A stretch of 64,000 nt of DNA, taken from assembly GCF_000189635.1 (NCBI RefSeq), contig NW_002476567.1, forward strand, positions 124,001 through 188,000, given 5' to 3'. The stretch comes from Tetrahymena thermophila SB210. Its lineage: Eukaryota; Ciliophora; Oligohymenophorea; Hymenostomatida; Tetrahymenidae. The position numbers and the translations under genes were made by a program. The notes beneath the pieces are model-generated. The model was not told where the DNA came from and ran no database searches. It saw only the letters and a list, made by a program, of their open reading frames with translations. Position 1 is the first letter of the stretch. Each line of letters starts with the position of its first letter. Positions 23,301 through 35,720 of this stretch are shown piece by piece.

Positions 23301-26300
23301 ATATGATTTTTTAGGGCTAATTATATTTATATTTTCATATACTTTTGAAGATCTACTATTTATGAGTTATCTAATGATTTACAGATTTATATCTGTTCGT
23401 AAGATATTTAATGATATGGAAAATAAATTTTAGCTGAGAGAAAAAGGACTGGCTTATAGCACATTTTTTTAATTAATTTTAAGTATCCTACTGGTCTCAC
23501 ACTATTCTGCATCTATTGTAATTAATTATAATCTGAATTATTTTTATTTTAAATAAGAAGATTGAGCATTTCCTTAACAAATTTTGTTAGAAAATTAAAA
23601 ATAATACCACAAATATACTAGAAGAATTTATTTATTGGTTATTCTAAATAAAATTTTCAAACCATGCAAAAGTATCTTGGCAGAATTGATTTAAAACCAT
23701 TAATTTTATATTTTTCTACTTTTCGATGGTTTTATTTAATTAATTTTAAATATTTTACTTGTTTGTAAAACTACTCCCAAATTATTTAGTAAGGAAATTC
23801 TTTTTATTTCTTTTAATCTATCTAATTAAAAACAATCAATCAAACACCTTTTTTTGCATGAAGTTAATTTTTAAATATCTAACAATTAATAAGTGTAAAT
23901 AGAAAGCAATTTTTTAACATAAAAACTAAATTATTAAAAAAAGACTTTTTTTAAAAATGGTACACAATGGCAATAGAATAATATATTTTCATTTTCATTT
24001 TATAGTTCACTAAAATATCTATTTATTTTAATTGAGGGCTTTTATATAATAATTATCTTATTCTATTAAATTTACCTAACTTTAAAATATTATTTTATTA
24101 AAATTAAAAAAATTCATAGTTCCATTATTTAGCACAAGTCCAGCACTAAAATGGAGTAGAATAGACTTGGCTGATACTTTAAACCACATATGATAGCCCA
24201 TGGTTAGAAAGGTATATTATTAGCTTGTACTGGAGTGTTATTACTATTATAACTATAGGGTATGGAGACATCACTCCTAGGACAATACGTAATATATATG
24301 AATTTTTTTTTCAAAATAAAATTTAATTAAATTAATTAGTTGAAAGAGCCTATGTAATAGTTTTTGCTTTTGTTGGTTGTGGATTATTTGGGTATTGTAT
24401 TAACGTAATCGGAGAATAAGTAAGAGAAATAGGAAGAGAGAAATCTATATTTAAAAGAAAATCTGCTAAGCTAAATAAATTTATGCATATGAGAGCACTT
24501 AACAAAGACTTACAATAAAAAGTTAGAAAATATTATGAATACTTATTTTAAGAGGAGATGAATGAAGACGAAGAAGGATCTAATGTATTTAATAATCTTA
24601 CATCGCTTCTCAAAAAATAAGTTTGGATAGATGTCTATGGCAAATTGCTTTAACAAAATAAGATTTTTTCTACTAATTTTTCTAACGAATTCATAAATAT
24701 GCTCTCCCTGAAGGTTAAAGAGAAAAAATTTGGGCCTGAAGAATATATATTTGTTAATGGAGACTCTGCAAATTATATTTTTATCATAATATCTGGAGAA
24801 GTTGATCAGGTACAATCCCTTGTTAAAAATTTGAAATAAATTTTTCTTCTTTAAATAAAATTCAATTTTTTTATCAATTCATAAAAGTCTTTCAAAAATT
24901 TAATCATTTTAAATTAGGTATTTATTTATTTCTTTATTTTTAAAATTATTTAAAAAATACTGTTTTAATATGGTTAAATAAATTTTCCGCTTAGCTAAAA
25001 GTTTTTTAAAATATGAGGAAACTTTTATTTTAAATTTCTTACTATTACTTTCATTGTTTTCTTACGCTATTATCCTTTAAAATTAGTAAATCCCAATTTG
25101 TGTAGATCCCTTTTTTGAAAAAAACTAACCAATTTTACTATCAGTGTTTAATAATTAATCCAATTTTTATTATTTTAAATTTAAGGAGATTTGGATGGAA
25201 TTTAATTTATTCAAACTCCTTTGAATATTTTTATTGTTTATTTAATAGTTTTTTATAGAAAATTTAATCAATTTATCAAGTTAACTATCTACTTTATATT
25301 ATCAAACTAAATATTATGTTTTTATTAAAAATTAGTATTTACAAAGAGAAACAATAGGAGATTAGTACGAATCCCTTCCTACTTTGCATTTCATAAACTC
25401 TTATAAGGTAAATACCTCATACAAATTATATTTAAATCAATTAAATACAAATTATATTTTTAATAAATTAATTAGAAAGGAGATATGTTTGGTTAGTTAG
25501 AATTTTTTTCTTAAACAAAGAGAAAATCAACATTAAAAACTAAATGTGTAACTTCAGTTGCTTATTTGAATTACACTGATTTTATAGAAACTCTTGATAA
25601 ATTCGAATTAGATAAGGAAGTTTACTATTAGATAAAAGATTAGATAAACATATACAAAAATTATAGCAATATAGATCTTAAATGTCCCATATGCTCAGAG
25701 TATCGCCATAAAACGCATGAGTGTAACTCAATTAACTTTATTCTATATAAAGAAAAGTTAATTGATTTAGCATAAAAATCAGAGATTTAAAATCGTTAAG
25801 ACAAATCTATAGTAAGTAAGGAAAAAATGGAGTACTAGAAAAAGAATAAAACTTCACACTCTTTTAGAATGATTGAAACATGTAAAGAGATTCCATTAAG
25901 AAGAGGGGCATAAAAAAAAATAGCATAAGATAAATATAATGCATATGTCAATAATTTTGAAGTCAAAACTTAAGGTTTTAAGATTATAGTTGATATATTA
26001 GCAGAACAAATCAAGGAGACCTTATCTAAAGAGGAAGAAGAAACCATTCTGCAATAACAGTTTGGTAGTTCAGAAATAAAGGAGGCTGAGAGCTAAATAC
26101 AAGATGATAAAAATCCTTAATAACAAGAAGAAATATCTGTTAGCGAAGAATAACAGGAGGAAGGATCTAGCTTTTAAAATTCTAAGCCTCATACATTTTC
26201 GCATAGTCACTTTTACAATAATCAATAACAACATATCAATAATTTAGAAAGGCGAAGAAGCAGTTTTTTTTCATAAAAGCAAATTCACGAAGAAGTAATT

Positions 26301-28535
26301 GCTGAATAAGAAGAAAGTCTGTAAAATATGACTTCATTAAATAGAGATAGTAGAAAGTGCAAAACTGTGGTTCTTTTACCTAAATCTTCTCAAAAAAGTT
26401 TACAACACTAAGATTCCGATAGGAGAATTTAGATTTGCAGAAGCTAGCAAAAAATAGATTACACTTATGCTCTACAGTCTGATGTTAATCCTTTTTACAT
26501 TCCATAAGCTTATGTTGCAGATGAAATATTTAATTTTCCTGAAGACATTGTTACTATGGTTTGCGGAAAAAATTAGAAGACAGTTCAATTTTAAGGATCT
26601 CCAACAAGATTTTAAAACTAAATATCAGGAAATTCAATATATAATAAGCAGTAATCTAAAAATTCAGATTTAAATTCTTAGGTTAGCAGCTCAAATAGCA
26701 GTATATCTCCAACAATATTTTAACCTTTATCATTAAGGCACATTGATTCTAAGGTTCAATATCCTAATTTCAACTCTTCGAGTTATTCCAATTCCAATAG
26801 TTTTAATATTCCTTCTCAGTTTCCTATCAGTCCTGTTGGTTCACAATATAAGAATTTTAGCTAAAATATCAATAACTCAGCTAATCTGAATCCAATTAAT
26901 GTCATACGCACAAGCACAACTTACAGCCTAAGCCCTTCTAATACAAATTGCTAAACAAATCCTAATTCTATAAATTCATTTGGTAATGCTATAATAAACT
27001 TAAGTGCTTAACAGCAGCAGTAAATATAGGACTATAACTAAATGATTACATAAAACCCCTTTGCTGCATAATATAACTAACCTAACTCTCCATATAGCAA
27101 TCGTTTAGGAACTTATGGAATATATCTACCAGCACTATAATAGTTAGAACCTATCAATGAAATGTAATCTAAAGAAATTATAAGTTCGAGTTCAGAAGAA
27201 AATAACGAAGAAGATATCACACCAGCAAGAAAATCTGATAAGGGAAGCAAAATTTTATCAAATTAACCTCTCCCTAATGGTCGCAGGTAGAGCAAAGAGC
27301 CATCAATAAAACTGCATGTAAAGTAAAAAGATTAATAATCTACAGGTAATTCTCAGTTTATAGGAAGTAACGGAACAATAGGATATCATCATATGGAAGC
27401 TATATCTCCTATGAAAATTTAGTAGCCTCCTTCATAGGAATCTATACAAATATAAAGAGGCTTTAGCTCTGAATAAGATACTACTAACTAAGATGATAAA
27501 ATGTAAACAAATACATTAAACTATAAATCGAGAATACCATCTTCTCAACATGTTTAATTTGCCGAAGATGAAGATGAAATACTATAAAATAATAGCGGAG
27601 GAACTTTAAATAACTAGAATACACTTTAGACCTTTGAACAAGCTTAATAAAATATTAAAAATAGTTAAAAATAAAAAAAAAGTAAAAGATCAAATCACAA
27701 ACCTTCTAAATTTTCTAATAACCAATATACTTATAACTCTTTTGTGAGTCAAATGTCATAATTAAATTAATAAAAAGCGAATATTTAGAATCTAAACGAG
27801 CAACAAAAAAATGTTTTATTTACAAGAAGCTTATCATAATAAAATTTAAACTAAATCAATAATGCTACTAATAATATTAATAACATTTTTAATCAACACT
27901 AAAATACTAACTTTCAAGGAAGTGGCACTGTCTTAAATAGTATTAATGGTAATAATAATATGAATAATAATATACTTAATAATGCTGTGGCTAATTTCTA
28001 ATAATAGCTACTAGGAGCTAATAATGGATTATCTAGTTAATTTTCTTGGTAATATGATCCTTCTAGTCTCTATTCAAAGTTAATGTCAAGACAAAGCATT
28101 CAAATGAAGTTCAAAAAAGACTAAGATTTTTGTGCCTTGATTTATAAGAAAAGAATTAATCTTAAAGGCATTGATAACATTTATGAAGAAGTTTACAATA
28201 ACTTTGATGTGATGAGGAATTATACTGTTTACTTCTGGCATAATAATTTTTCTTACATATCACAAATAAACAAATAAAAATTCTTTAGGAAAAAGTATCA
28301 CTCTTCACTAGCTACCACAAAGCTTAGAAAGTAATCAAAAACAAATGAAACTAACTAAAATAAAAATACAAATAGAACATCTGTATAATTTCATCTGACT
28401 AGGGCAAACACAAATCTAATTTAATAATAAAGTACTATTAGAACAACAAATAGATTATCTTAAGGTTCAATATTTTAAAATCCTTAATTATTATATGATA
28501 ATAAATTTGGAAAAAATAAAATAATAAACATATGA
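20303..28535 (+). CDS. Diverged cyclic-nucleotide-binding K+ channel with zinc knuckle (gene 4 of 4)
   Basis: The first exon (20303 to about 21395) encodes a Q/N/S-rich N-terminus ending in a pre-S1 block (VIKFAKNLFYF, IKIIGDSASFYK). The structure between 21396 and 22127 is unresolved. Secure exons are: one open from 22128 and ending at 22484 (S1-S2: IIWDIFLLLVTIFNIFTSP, then FALDILLQF), 23136-23209, 23301-23517 (S3-S5), 24120-24288 (pore, filter TIGYGD), 24340-24809 (S6, C-linker, start of CNB domain), 25336-25407 and 25476-28535. The last exon completes the CNB domain (KGDMFGQLEFF), carries the CCHC knuckle (C-PI-C-SEYR-H-KTHE-C, 25683-25724), then ~800 residues of Q/N/S-rich tail and the terminal motif MRNYTVYFWHNN (about 28203-28250). 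It keeps the 74-nt exon after S2 and most intron positions of genes 2 and 3, but has much longer introns (up to ~650 nt) and a less similar channel core, so it split off earlier. S4 is weakly charged (SYLMIYRFISVRKIF). Confidence 0.85.
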
Positions 28536-29250
28536 AATCTTATTCAAATAAATTCATTTTTACCCAATAATTAATTGTTTTCTCAAAAAAATCACCTAAT
28601 TTAAATAGAGGATTTAAGTTAAAGTTTTAATTTTCAAATACATATATTTTTAAATAAAATTTGTATTATTTGTACTATTTTTAATCCTATAAATAAAATA
28701 TAACCAATTGTATAGGTAAAAATAGAGATATTTCATTTAGTTTTTATGATTTTAAGCTAATTTTAATTTTTCATATTTTAATATTTTTTATAATTAAGTT
28801 TTATCATATTTTTAAAAATTTATTATGAAATTTAACGCCTTTCCTCAAATTTTGAAGGTAAAAAAATTTATACACATTTACGAAAGTATTATAGGTGCAA
28901 ACGTGCTGTTGATTATTCACTCTCAATCAGAGGATTTTTTACAAAAATCATAAATAAAATTAATTATACTGAGCTCATTAAATTAATTATTACATATTTT
29001 TAATTTAAATAATATGCATAAAAAATTGAAAAATTGAATAAAATTAAGAAAATTATGTTAAAAGTTAAGGGTATGTATATTTATATTTTATTAATGTTTT
29101 TGCTATTTACTTAAAAAGTTTTTTTATTTTTAAGTTTTAACTTTAAAATTTCATTTGAAATAATAAGTTAATTATCAATAAAAGTAATTTTAGAAAACAA
29201 AACCAAGCAAAGTAGAAGAAATAATTTCGTGAAAATAAATATACAAAATT
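28536..29250. other. Intergenic region between channel gene 4 and the CADG pair
   Basis: About 715 bp of AT-rich spacer. No protein-like frame, repeat or RNA gene recognised. Confidence 0.6.
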
Positions 29251-32200
29251 ATGAAGAATTAAATATTTTTCTTAGCAATATTATCATCTTTTATTCTTAA
29301 ATTAACTATTTCAGATTAAATAAAGTAGATATATTCATCATCTTTAGCAAATTAGTTAAACTAAACCAGTAATTGGAGACCATTATCAATCTAAATAGCG
29401 AAATAATTGGATCTGGTATATGTTTCATGCGGAGTAAATGGTATTTCAATCATAGATTATTTAGGAACTTAGGTGCTTTATTAAATTAACTTTAACAACA
29501 CTTATGTTTAAATATTTCAAGTATCTGATAATGGTCAAATGTTGTTTTTAGCTTAAAATTCAACAATCAAAGTATATTAATTAAATTTTACATTTAAAGC
29601 TTTTGAGTTTTTCAAAATGGCAGATGTAACCCTATTATAAACTATCGAACTTCCACAGTTTATCACATAAGCGATTTATGCAGAAGATATTGATTTATTA
29701 ATTATCTCTGGATTTAATGGTTTAATTAGCTCATTCAATACAAAAACGGTGACTAATATCTACAAAAGTGGTTCATATTAGTTAGAAATTTAATCTATTA
29801 CAGATATTTTTCTTTCTCAAGATTATTAATATATCTATGTAGGAGCATTTTTAAGTGGAATGTTTGTATTGAAAATCAATTAAGCAGTCGATAATATAAA
29901 TAATTTATAAGATGAAACAATCTTTATCCTTGCTGGAACGGGAATAATGGGTGACACGGCTTAATCTTGCTTGTAAACAAGAGATTTTTATGTCTATTGC
30001 TATGATCTATGGACAGGATTATATTTTGCAAATGCTTAGTAACTAGCACAATCAAACTAAAACGAATTTCCAATAACATTTACATTTACATATTATTGGC
30101 CTTAAGTATAGCCAATTCCATCAATCCAAGCTCTTATAACCAACTCTGCAGAGACTATATTATTTTGTGCAGTAAGATCTTTTGGGATTTATCTGTTTGA
30201 CATAAGATAACGTGATAAATTATAATTAATTTAGCTAATTAGCTCAAACTCTATCCCATTCTCAATTTAGCTTTCAAGAAACGAACTTTATTTGTATATG
30301 TCAAACAATCAAAATATTTATTCATTTAATTAAGTTTAAGTGAATTTGAATGATGATTTTCCCAATCTATTCAATATCCACTAATCAAATTTTAAAGAGA
30401 TTCCTTTTAATTATAAGTAAAGGTGTTATACAGATTTATCAGACAGTTATCTTTTTGGAGCATTTGATTATGATGGTATCTATGTTTTTCCTATTTATAG
30501 AAACCCTTATAGACTTAATATAACAAACTTTTAAGTCTATCCTTTTTATACTGACGAATTGTTATTTGACTTACAAGGTAAATATATAATTTTCCCTCAG
30601 TATTTTAAAGGTCCAGTGCTTAGCATTTATCAATATTATCCTTTAGATAATAGCTTACAATAAAAAGATATTTCACCAATGAATATGAAATTAATTAAAA
30701 ATTATTATTACAATACTTCTGATTATACTCCAAATATGGCTTTTAGTGTTGATAGAACTTTAGCGATTTAAAGCTTTTAATCATTTCTGATCCTTTATAA
30801 CACAACAGACGTTCTTGATTTTCAAATTTTGTCTACATGGTAAAAACCAAATTATTTACTAGGAGATTTATACAATTCTATTATTGCTTAAAATAATAAA
30901 TGGATATTTGGTATTTCTTTATAGTATGGGTATTTTCTATTAGATATTTAAAACAAAACAAACCCGTATTTAGCAAATTATTCTATTACCCATAGTGGAT
31001 TTTCTTTAGTGGCTTCTAAATATTATAATTTAGCATATATAGCAGAATGTACATAAGGTTTTTCTATTTTAGATACAGCAGCCTTTCCTTAATTCAAATA
31101 TATGTCAAGATTAAATATACCTGGATGTACGTTTATGGTATTACCCATTCAAAAAGATGAGTATATTTTGGTAACTTAAAACGATAAAGGTGTGCTAACT
31201 TTGATAGACATTAGAAATAAGTACAATCCTGTAATAATAAATTAAATATATTACCAAAACCAGTATTCTTAGGCTGTTTGCTCATGTAATACTATGAAGT
31301 ATATTTTTATAACTATTTCTAATGGTATTCTTACGATGCCCTTTTTTAGCGAAGTTAAAATTCATACAGATGTTTTTTTAATGAAACACTTTCTAAATAC
31401 ATAATAACCTTAAAAACAAAAATATAGTAGGTAGAATTTTACATAGTCGGATAACAATTCTAATATTTTTAATGAATATATCTTTTAAGTTGGTTAAAAT
31501 ATAGTTTTGGATTTTATAATCCTCTATCCAATAAACTTAGGTATGAAAGTTTCTAATGTTTATTTTTATTAAAATGGAAACATAGTTAACATACCACAAT
31601 ATTTTACATTTGATTAATAATAGCAAAGTCTTTAAATGCAAATTAATTCTCAATTAATTGATAATAATTAAGCTATTTCAAACTTAAAAATAATATTAAT
31701 TAAATCTTATACACCTTTGGATGCGACTTCTTTCATTTATTTTGCTGAAGACTCAGCTGACTTAGGAATAACTAATTCAACTTAATCTTTCCTTATTTAT
31801 TAATATTTGATTAATTTAAATATTATTAATTTTGATGGGATAATAAATGAAAATTATAATGTATAAAGTGCATTCAATTTTGATTAAAAGCTTTAAAGCT
31901 AATTATTTGATTAAAAAATAATTTAAAATAGTTCCTACGAAGCGATACTCTAATAGATTACATAAAAAGTTAGTTTAACTATCAAGAAATCTTACTCTTA
32001 CAACCCTTTTAAATATTATGTTATCTCTTCACTAAAGTTTGATAACTCAAATAGATTCTAGTTTATCTCTACAAATTCCCTCTAATCTATTTAAGTAATT
32101 TTATAAATAAATAGCGAAATTGGAAAATTAATTCATAAAAACCAAGATAGTGTAAATTTTTAAATTTCAGAATCACAAGACTAACTTCAAATAATAGGAA

Positions 32201-34530
32201 CTTTGTAAAATGTTAACAAAGTGTTGTCATAGTAAATCATATTTGCTAATTCATCTTCGGTTAATCAAAACAGTTTATCAGCTATTTAAATAACAATAAA
32301 TGACAATATAAATTACCCTTTAACAAATTCAATAAGGATTTTCGAATGCAATTTTATAAAACTTAAAAATTAAATTCAAGTGAATAAAAAATTCAATTTA
32401 TAAAAGTAAATTGAAAATCAATTTAAGGAAGGAATTATCGATATTGAATCAGATATTGTAATACAATTTTCTTCAAAATCTTTTTATATAGGAGATACTC
32501 AAAAAATTACCTATTAAACATATGTTTAGAATTCAGATGGTGAATTTGTACTAATTCCTCCAAGTTTATGGCTTTAATAGCAAAGTAATGATAAACTAAA
32601 TTTCAAAGGAACAACTACTTCTAGTATATATCGTAATTATTATAAGTTTAAGGTAAAAGCTACTGATGGATATACAACTGCAGCTGACTATTTTGTTGTA
32701 TAAGTGAGTGGTATTCCCTTTACCTATGCTATAAACTTACTAATAAAAATTTTGGGCCCACTTCTAGGAATCTTGGGTTTATATTAATAAAGACACTTTT
32801 TCTACAACATTATATTTTAAAAATAAGTGACTTTCTCTAATGAAGAAGTTGAATGTGGATAAGAATATCAAAAAAAATTAATAATTATTGGTAAATAGAA
32901 TGAAGATGCAATTTTTATAGTAAGGACACTATTCAAAAATGTTATGTAAAAACCTTAATAAAGACTTTCAAAAGGAGAAGTAGAATTACCATGTCATAGA
33001 GCTTCAGTTGATTAATAAGAAAATATGGATAACTTATCTGAAGAATAAAATAAAAAAAACCAATAAGATGAAATTAAATTCAAAGATTTTGAAAAACTTG
33101 AACAAAAAAACGGATTTAATATCTTTTTAAAAAAAGCAAATAACTAATAATATAAAAAACTTTTATCTAATTTTTTAAAAATTAAATCTAAAGGTGAAAA
33201 ATCTAGTCTTGAAAAGAGATACCTAAATAAATCTGGGAGTTTAGTTTTATCTTAAGCAATTTAGGATATTATTAATTTTAAAATAAAACCTAGCACTTAT
33301 TAAAAATAATCAAATGAGTAATATTTAAATGAGCTATAGGATGTGAATTCTGTTCTATAAAGGGCTATAAGGGCATAAATTTCTCGAAATTTACTAAAAC
33401 ATGATCAAAAATCTTAAATTATTTACGAACTTATTAAAAACTATTGCTTTTAGAATATCAATCAAAATAAAAATGATTGGTATAAAGCTATTATTAAGAT
33501 ATAATACAAAAGTAAAAGAAATTCTTAATAAAATAATAATTATAGTTCGTTTGATACTTTCCCTTCATTAGATTTTAAGTATGATCAGTTATTATTCATA
33601 TTTTAATAGATTTTAAATATTGAAAAATCTGAAATAACAAAAATACCACACTCATTTAATTCGTTTAAAAAATATATTAACGTATATTTTAAAGATATAA
33701 ATTTATATCTCTTTAGAGAAGTTATTTTTGCTGATGTTTTAGGATTTCCTCAAAAAAAACCTTCAGGCTTCCAGCCTTCAGTAGGGCAATCTATTCATAT
33801 TAATTCATACAATTTTAGTTAAATTATTGCATTTAAAAAAAGAGAAATATGTTCATATCTAAGACCAATTTATTAATTTCTAAATATGGAATACAGTAAA
33901 TACGGCTTTTCTAAAAATATGAGATTACCAGCTTGGCTCTAATTTGATTAAAAAAATGGCTTTATTATCTTACATGGAATTCCTTAATAGCAAGACATTG
34001 AAGAAATACTAATTAAAATTTATGATACTAATAAATACGTCATATAGTAATTTATAATAAAAATTAAATTTAGCATGCAAAGTGATAAATAATAATAGTA
34101 AATAGATGAAATATATACTGATTTAGAAGAGTCTAAGTAATTGATAACTTAAACAAAATATTAGCCTATATAAAAGATAAAAAAACCAATGATCTTATAA
34201 TAAAATAGCCAAAGTAAATATTAATTTTTGAAAAATTTTTCTGATTCTTTATCGCCATCATCTCAAAATTAAAGTAGCTTTCAAAATGAATTAAAAATCA
34301 ATAAATCAGTAATTCAAAATTTAAATTCTATTTAAAAAACTTACCCTGATTAAGATGATATTATTTAGGGAAGTATCGAATCAAACATAGGAGAGGAATT
34401 GAGTAAATCAGAAACAATTGCATTTTCAGTATTTACCACTCACAGAAATTCTATTTCTGAAAAGTAGGAACAACAATTTTTAAACTTTTAGCAAATATTC
34501 TAAACTGATGAAATCAATGAAAATTTATGA
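29251..34530 (+). CDS. Large single-pass membrane protein with LVIVD-like propeller repeats and CADG modules (copy 1)
   Basis: Intronless, 1,759 aa, ATG 29251, TGA 34528-34530. A signal peptide (MKNQIFFLAILSSFILKL) leads into ~600 residues of short beta-rich repeats of the LVIVD type, each ending in a pattern such as GVNGISIIDYLG, YDGIYVFPIY, GYFLLDIQNKTNP or DKGVLTLIDIRNKYNP, probably a propeller. A long beta-rich region follows, then a dystroglycan-type cadherin-like module: LIPPSLWL, LNFKGTTTSS, KFKVKATDGYTTAADYF. Immediately after it is the main hydrophobic segment (about 1,158-1,180, NLLIKILGPLLGILGLY), predicted to span the membrane. The ~580-residue remainder is charged and contains a second CADG-like half (LPAWLQFDQKNGFIILHGIP, about 33,930-34,060) before a Q-rich end. 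Probable cell-surface adhesion or receptor-like protein; ligand unknown. The neighbour downstream is its tandem paralogue. Confidence 0.85.
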
Positions 34531-35720
34531 TTGTCATACTTATCATTATATATATTAAATATAAAATTTTGTTCAAAAACTAAATTATTTTATTGAATTT
34601 ATAAATCGAAACAAAAGTAAAGATTATTTTATAATATTTAGTTTTTTCTTATTTTTAATTTAATATATTTTTTGTGTTTTAAATATAATGAAATATTTTT
34701 ATGACTTTAAAATACAAAAAAAAATGTTAAATTAAATCTTAAGAATAAAATTTTTTTTTTAATTTAAAATATTCTCCTTAAATTTAATTTAAATTCATCT
34801 AAAATAAATTATCATGTTAATATTTAAAAAAAAGAAAATAAAAATTTTGAGATGAAAATTATTTTTTTAAAAATTAATATTCTTCGACATCTCAACTTCT
34901 TTTCACTTTAGCCAAATGCCTAATTAAAACCTAGTGGTTTGTCTATTTTTGAGTTTAAATTTGAATAAAATATATTTGAAACTGTTAGTTGTAATATATA
35001 AATCATTGAAATATTAAAAAATTTTGTGCAAAAATTACAAAAATTTTTGAGAATAAAATATTTTGACAATAAATACTGGAACATTTTCGAATATATTAAT
35101 CTTCCATTGCAAAAATAATATCCAAGTTTAAATAACAAGTGTTTTTCTTGATTAGCATAAATCAAATAGCTAGGATAAATAATTATTTTTTTATTACAAT
35201 TATCTTTTAAATAAAAATTTTGAATGAGCCCTTTTATATAAATTATATATTATAGTATATTAATTTTATATTTTATTTTGACATTATCTTTATCAATTTT
35301 TAAATTAACTTATCCTAAATATGAGTTTTTAAAATTTTTATTAATAAGATTAGTTTAATAATCTTTAGCATAAAGAAAATTTTGCTTTCATAAAATAAAG
35401 TTTCTTTAAAGTAAAATAAATTATTCAACAAATATACAAAAGTAATTTATTCATTTTTTTTTAAAAAGTTAATTTTACAATAAAATAAAGTATGAGTTTA
35501 TATTTAAAAATCATACATTATACTTCTTTCTATTTATCAAAGTTATTAATATAATTCATAGTTTATATACTAGAAACCTTGTTTTTTTATGTAAAAACTG
35601 CATTTTTTAAAATGCATTATTAATTAAAAAATTATTTAAAAAGCAAGAGAGATTTATAGAGAATAAGTCTTTTTAGGTAAGTAGAAATAAATAAATAATA
35701 AGATAAAAAAGATAATAATT
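34531..35720. other. Spacer between the two CADG genes
   Basis: About 1.2 kb of AT-rich DNA. A perfect 8-bp inverted repeat (tgcatttt/aaaatgca) sits near 35,602-35,619. No gene-like frame was found under the ciliate code. Confidence 0.6.
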
